Of a DNA stretch of 58,350 nucleotides, positions 54,244 through 58,350 are shown in pieces. The DNA is from Roseivirga sp. (GTDB lineage Bacteria; Bacteroidota; Bacteroidia; Cytophagales; Cyclobacteriaceae). The stretch covers positions 1-58,350 of the forward strand of contig JAAWWF010000046.1 of the NCBI GenBank assembly GCA_021404565.1, read 5' to 3'. The notes under the pieces were generated by a model. The model ran no database searches. It saw only the letters and a list, made by a program, of their open reading frames with translations, and was not told the origin of the DNA. Positions within the stretch are counted from its first letter, which is position 1, and each line of letters begins with the position of its first letter. The position numbers and the translations under genes are program-made.

Positions 54244-57075
54244 ATGCATGTATTTCTCAGACGATCTCAAAAATATTTCCTGACACTCTTTTTTATTTTA
54301 ATCTCAACAGCTTCTTATGCCTTTCAACTCGGCTATTTCTATCCGGAAAGGAAAGCGGAAGTGCTGCAAAAGGGAGACTCTGTTCTGGAATTAAGAGAAA
54401 GGCAGCGCCCCGCTTTTCTTAATCTCAAGGACTATCCTAAGATGCCAATAGGCAGATTGATGGCTGAATTTCATCTGCATAATGCTGGAAAATACATCGA
54501 TAAAAACCTGTTTGATTCGGCCTTCTATCATGCTGAAAAGGCTGTGGGGCTTTCTGAAACGATGGATGATGAAGAACTGAAGCTTGTGGCGCTGGTTACA
54601 GCAGGTAAGTTAATGTATCAAAAAAAGGAGCATGGTGCTGCTCTTGTCTACTATAACCTTGCAGAGGACTTAAAGGCTCCTAAGCATCAGCAAATTTACC
54701 GACAATTTAACCTCAAAAACGTCTTGAAAAAATCTCAAAAGCAGAAGGACGCATACGTGATTGAACAATACCATAAAATGTTGGCGCTGGCGGAGGGTAT
54801 GGAAACCGAAGCCCTGCGCCTTTGGTATGTGTACATTGCACAAGGGCTTGCGAGCACTCACCGTGGGCGGAACGAGCTTGGTTTGGCCAGTAACTGGTTT
54901 CAGAAAGCAGCAAATGCTGCGGAAAAGTTGCCTCCTGATAGTTACGAAGTGAAAACCCGACTTGGGATGGTTCAATCTGGATTTCTTTTTAGAGTAAAGC
55001 GCTTTGAAGAGGCCTTAAATGTACTTATTAAGCTTGATGATGTTTTTAAGCAAGGTGATGTCGTTAAGGACAGGGCAATCTACTGGAGAAGGTGGTATAA
55101 TCTACTTCGTTACGCTCCTGACAGCTTTTTAAAGACCAATGCTGAGCGTTTACTGTACAGTCCAGAAATAATTGAGGGCTTTTTCCGAGATGAATCCATA
55201 GCAATGACCACCAATCATCGCATCAACGGCCTGCAAGCTATAATCAACCGGCATAGCCGTAAAGAAAACTGGAAGTATGTCAGTGAAATATACGCTGAAC
55301 TAAGGGAGTTGGAGGGTAAAAAACAATTGGATGAATTAAAAGACGGATTTAATAAAAGAAATGAATTGCTGCAGGCATCTGCTGATGCCCAGGAAGCCTT
55401 ACGTCTGGAACAATTACAAAAAGCCAAGGCGGATCAACGCCTCTTTTTAGCTGGAATTCTTCTGGTATTGACCATTGGATTCTTTATTTATCGCACTTCG
55501 ATTCTTCGCAAGCGTCAGAACAATGCCCTGAATGAGAAAAACCAACTAATTCTGCAGCAAAAGCAGGATTTAGAGCAAATCAATGAGCTGAAGAGTAAGT
55601 TCTTTACGAATATTTCTCATGAGCTAAGAACTCCTTTGACGCTTGCTCAGGGAAACATCAAGAATGCCTTGAAGGGCAAATATGGCCCACTTAATGATCG
55701 GCAGTCCAAATCCTTGACTATCGCCAATGCGAACTCCAACCGGATTTTAGGCCTGGTGCAAGACATGCTTGACCTTTCTAAAATTGAAAGTGGAAAAGAA
55801 AAGATCAATGCCAGAGCGGTGGAGCTTGAAAATGAATGTCATGCCGTACTAAACCTCTTTGATGTACAACTTGAAGAAAAGGGCCTGGCGGTGGAAGTGA
55901 ATACTGAAACACCATTAGAGGCCATCTACCTTGATCCTTTGAAAGTAGAGACCATTTTATTTAACCTCTTTAGCAATGCAATTAAACACAGCTATAAGGA
56001 GTCAACACTGACCGTCAGGTTATGGGAAGAGGAAAATCAGCAAAAGGTATCCATTAGCAATCAGGGCGATGGTATTCCTGAGCAAGACTTGCCTTATGTT
56101 TTTGATCGTTTCTTTCAGGCTGGTTCTACTAAAAGTGGAGAGGGCAGTGGGGTTGGCCTCTCTTTGACCAAAGAGTTGGTCGAACTGCATCAGGGAGAGA
56201 TCTCAGTGAAGAGCTCACTGAATGAATTGACCCATTTTACCCTTTCCTTTTTAAAGGGCACCGACCATTATACGGAAGACCAGGTTTTGAAGGAGCTGGA
56301 TGAGAATGTTGATTCTGTCTCCACTCAGTCTGGTGCCAAAGTGCTGGTGGTAGAAGACAATGCCGATATGAGGCATTATCTGTATGAATTGCTATCAGAA
56401 CAATTCAAGGTCTCTTTGGCCGAAAATGGTCAGGATGCACTCAATCGTATTGAGTCAATACAGCCGGATTTGGTGATCACTGATTATATGATGCCGGAAA
56501 TGAATGGGGTGAAGTTTTTCCGTGGCATGCGCCAGTTAGAAGGCTTGGCTGATGTGCCTGTGGTTTTCCTTACGGCCAGGGCCATAGAAAGGGATAGAGA
56601 ATCGCTGTTGAAGGAAGGTGTGGACGATTACATCCTCAAGCCCTTTTCAGATGCCGACCTTTTTAGAAGAATAGGTCAGTTACTTTCGCTTAAAGGAGAA
56701 CGCAAGAGGCATAGAAATACAAGTACAGGACGAGTAGAAGAATTAGAAAGTAAATTCCTTAACCAGTTACGGGCTACGGTATTTGCTTCCATAGAAGACA
56801 ATATGCTCAGCCCAACGGTGCTGGCCGAGGTGCTTTCAGTAAGTGAACGAACACTATACAGGAAGGTCAAGGCAAGTACCGGCTTTTCCCCTCAGGCCTA
56901 CATCAAAGAGATTCGTTTACAGGAAGCACAAAGGCTCATTGAAGATGGTGTATATGAGTCCATTTCCGATGTGGCTTATGCGGTGGGTTTTGAGCACCTG
57001 AGTCACTTTTCTGCCAGCTACAAGGAACGCTTTGGTGTAGTGGCTTCTGCCCATACCAAACAAGCCGAAGCCTAA
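54244..57075 (+). CDS. hybrid two-component regulator with TPR sensor, histidine kinase, receiver, AraC-type HTH
   Basis: 943 aa from the ATG at 54244. That start gives a signal-like N-terminus (MHVFLRRSQKYFLTLFFILI) and leaves the inverted-repeat site at 54196 outside the gene; in-frame starts at 54163 (TTG) and 54184 (ATG) are possible. The sensor region (~25-370) is helical and TPR-like (YHAEKAVGLSETMDDEELKL; NWFQKAANAAEKLP). A membrane helix lies near 399-417, HisKA His near 458 (NISHELRTPLTLAQGN), ATPase GSGVGLSLTKELVEL, receiver Asp near 745 (ITDYMMPEMNG), and AraC HTH in the last 100 residues (GFSPQAYIKEIRLQEAQRL). It is likely to sense an envelope signal and directly control transcription. 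Targets are unknown; the gene at 57513 is the nearest candidate. Confidence 0.91.
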   Translation: MHVFLRRSQKYFLTLFFILISTASYAFQLGYFYPERKAEVLQKGDSVLELRERQRPAFLNLKDYPKMPIGRLMAEFHLHNAGKYIDKNLFDSAFYHAEKAVGLSETMDDEELKLVALVTAGKLMYQKKEHGAALVYYNLAEDLKAPKHQQIYRQFNLKNVLKKSQKQKDAYVIEQYHKMLALAEGMETEALRLWYVYIAQGLASTHRGRNELGLASNWFQKAANAAEKLPPDSYEVKTRLGMVQSGFLFRVKRFEEALNVLIKLDDVFKQGDVVKDRAIYWRRWYNLLRYAPDSFLKTNAERLLYSPEIIEGFFRDESIAMTTNHRINGLQAIINRHSRKENWKYVSEIYAELRELEGKKQLDELKDGFNKRNELLQASADAQEALRLEQLQKAKADQRLFLAGILLVLTIGFFIYRTSILRKRQNNALNEKNQLILQQKQDLEQINELKSKFFTNISHELRTPLTLAQGNIKNALKGKYGPLNDRQSKSLTIANANSNRILGLVQDMLDLSKIESGKEKINARAVELENECHAVLNLFDVQLEEKGLAVEVNTETPLEAIYLDPLKVETILFNLFSNAIKHSYKESTLTVRLWEEENQQKVSISNQGDGIPEQDLPYVFDRFFQAGSTKSGEGSGVGLSLTKELVELHQGEISVKSSLNELTHFTLSFLKGTDHYTEDQVLKELDENVDSVSTQSGAKVLVVEDNADMRHYLYELLSEQFKVSLAENGQDALNRIESIQPDLVITDYMMPEMNGVKFFRGMRQLEGLADVPVVFLTARAIERDRESLLKEGVDDYILKPFSDADLFRRIGQLLSLKGERKRHRNTSTGRVEELESKFLNQLRATVFASIEDNMLSPTVLAEVLSVSERTLYRKVKASTGFSPQAYIKEIRLQEAQRLIEDGVYESISDVAYAVGFEHLSHFSASYKERFGVVASAHTKQAEA

Positions 57076-57130
57076 GCCGCTGCTGGTCTCGAACGCCAGG
57101 TACCAAGCTTCAAGCATTGAGCTTCAAGTT

Positions 57131-57228
57131 CCAATCCCCCATACTACCCTCGGTCCCTAAAGAGATGACTTTCCAAGTACCAAATGCCCATATACCCTCG
57201 GTCCCTTAAGGGATGACTTTCCAAGTAC
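57131..57228 (+). repeat. two tandem ~49-bp repeats with palindromic core
   Basis: Unit A (57131-57180) and unit B (57180-57228) share CCCTCGGTCCCT and GATGACTTTCCAAGTAC; a partial third unit begins at 57228. Unit B contains the perfect palindrome TCCCTTAAGGGA. Just upstream, AGCTTCAAG occurs twice (about 57109-57127). The 57076-57512 gap has no convincing gene. It also contains a small hairpin, AGCCGT/ACGGCT, at 57340-57355. Confidence 0.75.
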
Positions 57229-57512
57229 CAAATCCCAAAAACGAAGCACCAAGCCCTAAAACCGCCATTGGCAGGCAAAAGAAAGCACATGGCAGGCTGG
57301 TATAACTCAGTTGACAAATTCCTAAACAACTTTGTCCCGAGCCGTAAAAACGGCTTCATGGTCACACAAGTTATCCAGGTCAAATTGATCCAAAAGAGGG
57401 GTTTTAGATTGTTTTGAGCATTTGTACCCCTAAATGTCCTGATTGTGCACCATGCCAAAACTTAAAAAGCTGCTGGCTCAAATTAAATTGACCTAACCAA
57501 AATGTGTGTATT

Positions 57513-58350
57513 ATGGACCTGAGGAATTTATCTGTTTACCAATCGCTTCGGCCTTTCTCTTCTTTACTTATCGGAGCCCTTGTGCTGCTATCATTAGCCG
57601 GTTTTACAACAAAACCTGATGGCAATGGAATTGATCTTGGTGAAAATAATTTTAACGGAATTGTTCGAAGCGGGCCAAAAATCACCAATGTTACCAGTTC
57701 AACGAGTAATGGTTCAATCCGAAAAAACTCTTCAGTAAGCATCCAGGTTACTTTTGACCAAACGGTAACCGTGACAGGTACTCCACAGCTGGAGTTGGAA
57801 ACTGGAAGCACAGATCAGAAAGCCGATTATGCGAGTGGTAGTGGTAGTGATGAGTTGACCTTCACTTATACTGTTCAGGAGGGTGACGAGAGCCCTGATT
57901 TGGATTATAAATCCGTTGGTTCCTTGACTTTGAATGATGGGACGATTGAAGGAGGAGGTCAGGATGCGGATTTGACTCTGCCAAGCCCGGGAGCCTCAGG
58001 TTCGTTGGGGGCAAATAAAGCGTTGGTAATTGATGGAATAGTACCAACTATTGTGAGCATTACCTCCAATACGGCTAATGGTACTTATGGTATTGGCGAT
58101 GCTATCAGTATCATCTTAAATTTTAGTGAGGCTGTTGATTACGGTAATAGTGTAGGTAATACTTTAATCCTAGAGACTGGAGGATTCGATTTTTATCTTA
58201 ATCGACCTGACAGCGGTGACGGAACCGATCAGTGGACCTACGTTTATACAGTGAGGGCAGGAGATGCATCTTCAGATCTAAGTATCAGCACTGGCACTAT
58301 TTTTATAGACGGAAAAGATGCAGCTAATAATTTTATTGGATTTACTGCTC
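57513..58350 (+). CDS. N-terminal part of a giant secreted protein with SwmB-like domains (partial, runs off window)
   Basis: The frame opens at the ATG at 57513 and continues for 279 codons to the window end without a stop. Residues ~1-34 form a signal peptide (LLIGALVLLSLAGF). Two similar beta domains follow. The first starts ITNVTSSTSNGSIRKNSSVS and has VTVTGTPQLELETGS and LTFTYTVQEGDESPDLDY. The second starts IVSITSNTANGTYGIGDAIS and repeats the pattern with LILETGGFDF and WTYVYTVRAGDASSDL. This matches the SwmB-like repeats common at the front of large Bacteroidota surface proteins, which often continue into cadherin-like repeats such as those at window positions 3-270. A T9SS sorting domain is expected at the unseen C-terminus. 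Confidence 0.8.
   Translation, partial: MDLRNLSVYQSLRPFSSLLIGALVLLSLAGFTTKPDGNGIDLGENNFNGIVRSGPKITNVTSSTSNGSIRKNSSVSIQVTFDQTVTVTGTPQLELETGSTDQKADYASGSGSDELTFTYTVQEGDESPDLDYKSVGSLTLNDGTIEGGGQDADLTLPSPGASGSLGANKALVIDGIVPTIVSITSNTANGTYGIGDAISIILNFSEAVDYGNSVGNTLILETGGFDFYLNRPDSGDGTDQWTYVYTVRAGDASSDLSISTGTIFIDGKDAANNFIGFTA

Noticed and set aside
57144-57458. Minus-strand open frame of 104 codons
   Set aside because: It reads through the tandem repeats (the same peptide occurs twice) and has no protein-like composition; the repeats explain it.
1-58350. T9SS core genes, gliding genes, tRNA or rRNA genes, prophage
   Set aside because: None were recognised on either strand by eye, although weak tRNA-like folds cannot be excluded without a dedicated search.

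Overview
This window comes from a gliding-type Bacteroidota genome, most likely a marine member of the Cytophagales. The evidence is the set of very large secreted proteins with type IX secretion (T9SS) C-terminal sorting domains, runs of SprB repeats, lipoproteins with acidic surface-export motifs after the lipidated cysteine, a SusC-like TonB receptor with a carboxypeptidase-like N-terminal domain, LytTR regulators paired with TPR sensor kinases, and hybrid kinase-AraC regulators. Genus cannot be fixed from the sequence alone. No rRNA, tRNA, CRISPR array, prophage or insertion sequence was seen.

Layout. 1-1.3 kb: the C-terminal end of a giant cadherin/T9SS surface protein and its small lipoprotein, then a 0.7 kb gene-free stretch with a strongly folded candidate RNA and terminator. 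2-9 kb: housekeeping and transport genes (CBM9-like secreted protein, sodium-coupled NSS transporter, DUF819 membrane protein, two small membrane proteins, OmpA-type lipoprotein, dienoyl-CoA-reductase-like SDR). 9.5-13.5 kb: a phytate-use pair (TonB receptor and beta-propeller phytase). 13.5-16.3 kb: DUF202 protein, amino-acid racemase, and an NtrY-like kinase. A hairpin repeat occurs three times between 9.1 and 14.8 kb.

16.4-51.4 kb is the striking part. A four-gene cassette, read on the minus strand as TPR sensor kinase, LytTR response regulator, small surface lipoprotein, giant SprB-repeat T9SS protein, occurs three times in tandem: 24186-16409, 39634-30077 and 51396-39905. Kinase and regulator overlap by 4 bp (or lie 3 bp apart), and lipoprotein and giant lie 2-3 bp apart. 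Two interruptions are present. A plus-strand 1835-aa protein with three LamG/DUF8202-like modules lies between cassettes 1 and 2, and two unknown secreted proteins lie inside cassette 3 between regulator and lipoprotein. The inferred logic is that each periplasmic TPR kinase senses an envelope signal, its LytTR partner switches on the adjacent lipoprotein/adhesin pair, and the adhesin leaves through the T9SS, whose core genes are not in this window.

51.7-57.1 kb: two divergent one-protein two-component regulators (sensor, kinase, receiver, AraC-type DNA-binding domain) share a 0.3 kb promoter region containing a 10-bp inverted repeat. 57.1-58.35 kb: a short tandem repeat, then the N-terminus of another giant secreted protein (SwmB-like domains) running off the window end.

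Functional statements rest on reading the translated sequences by eye. No database search was run.
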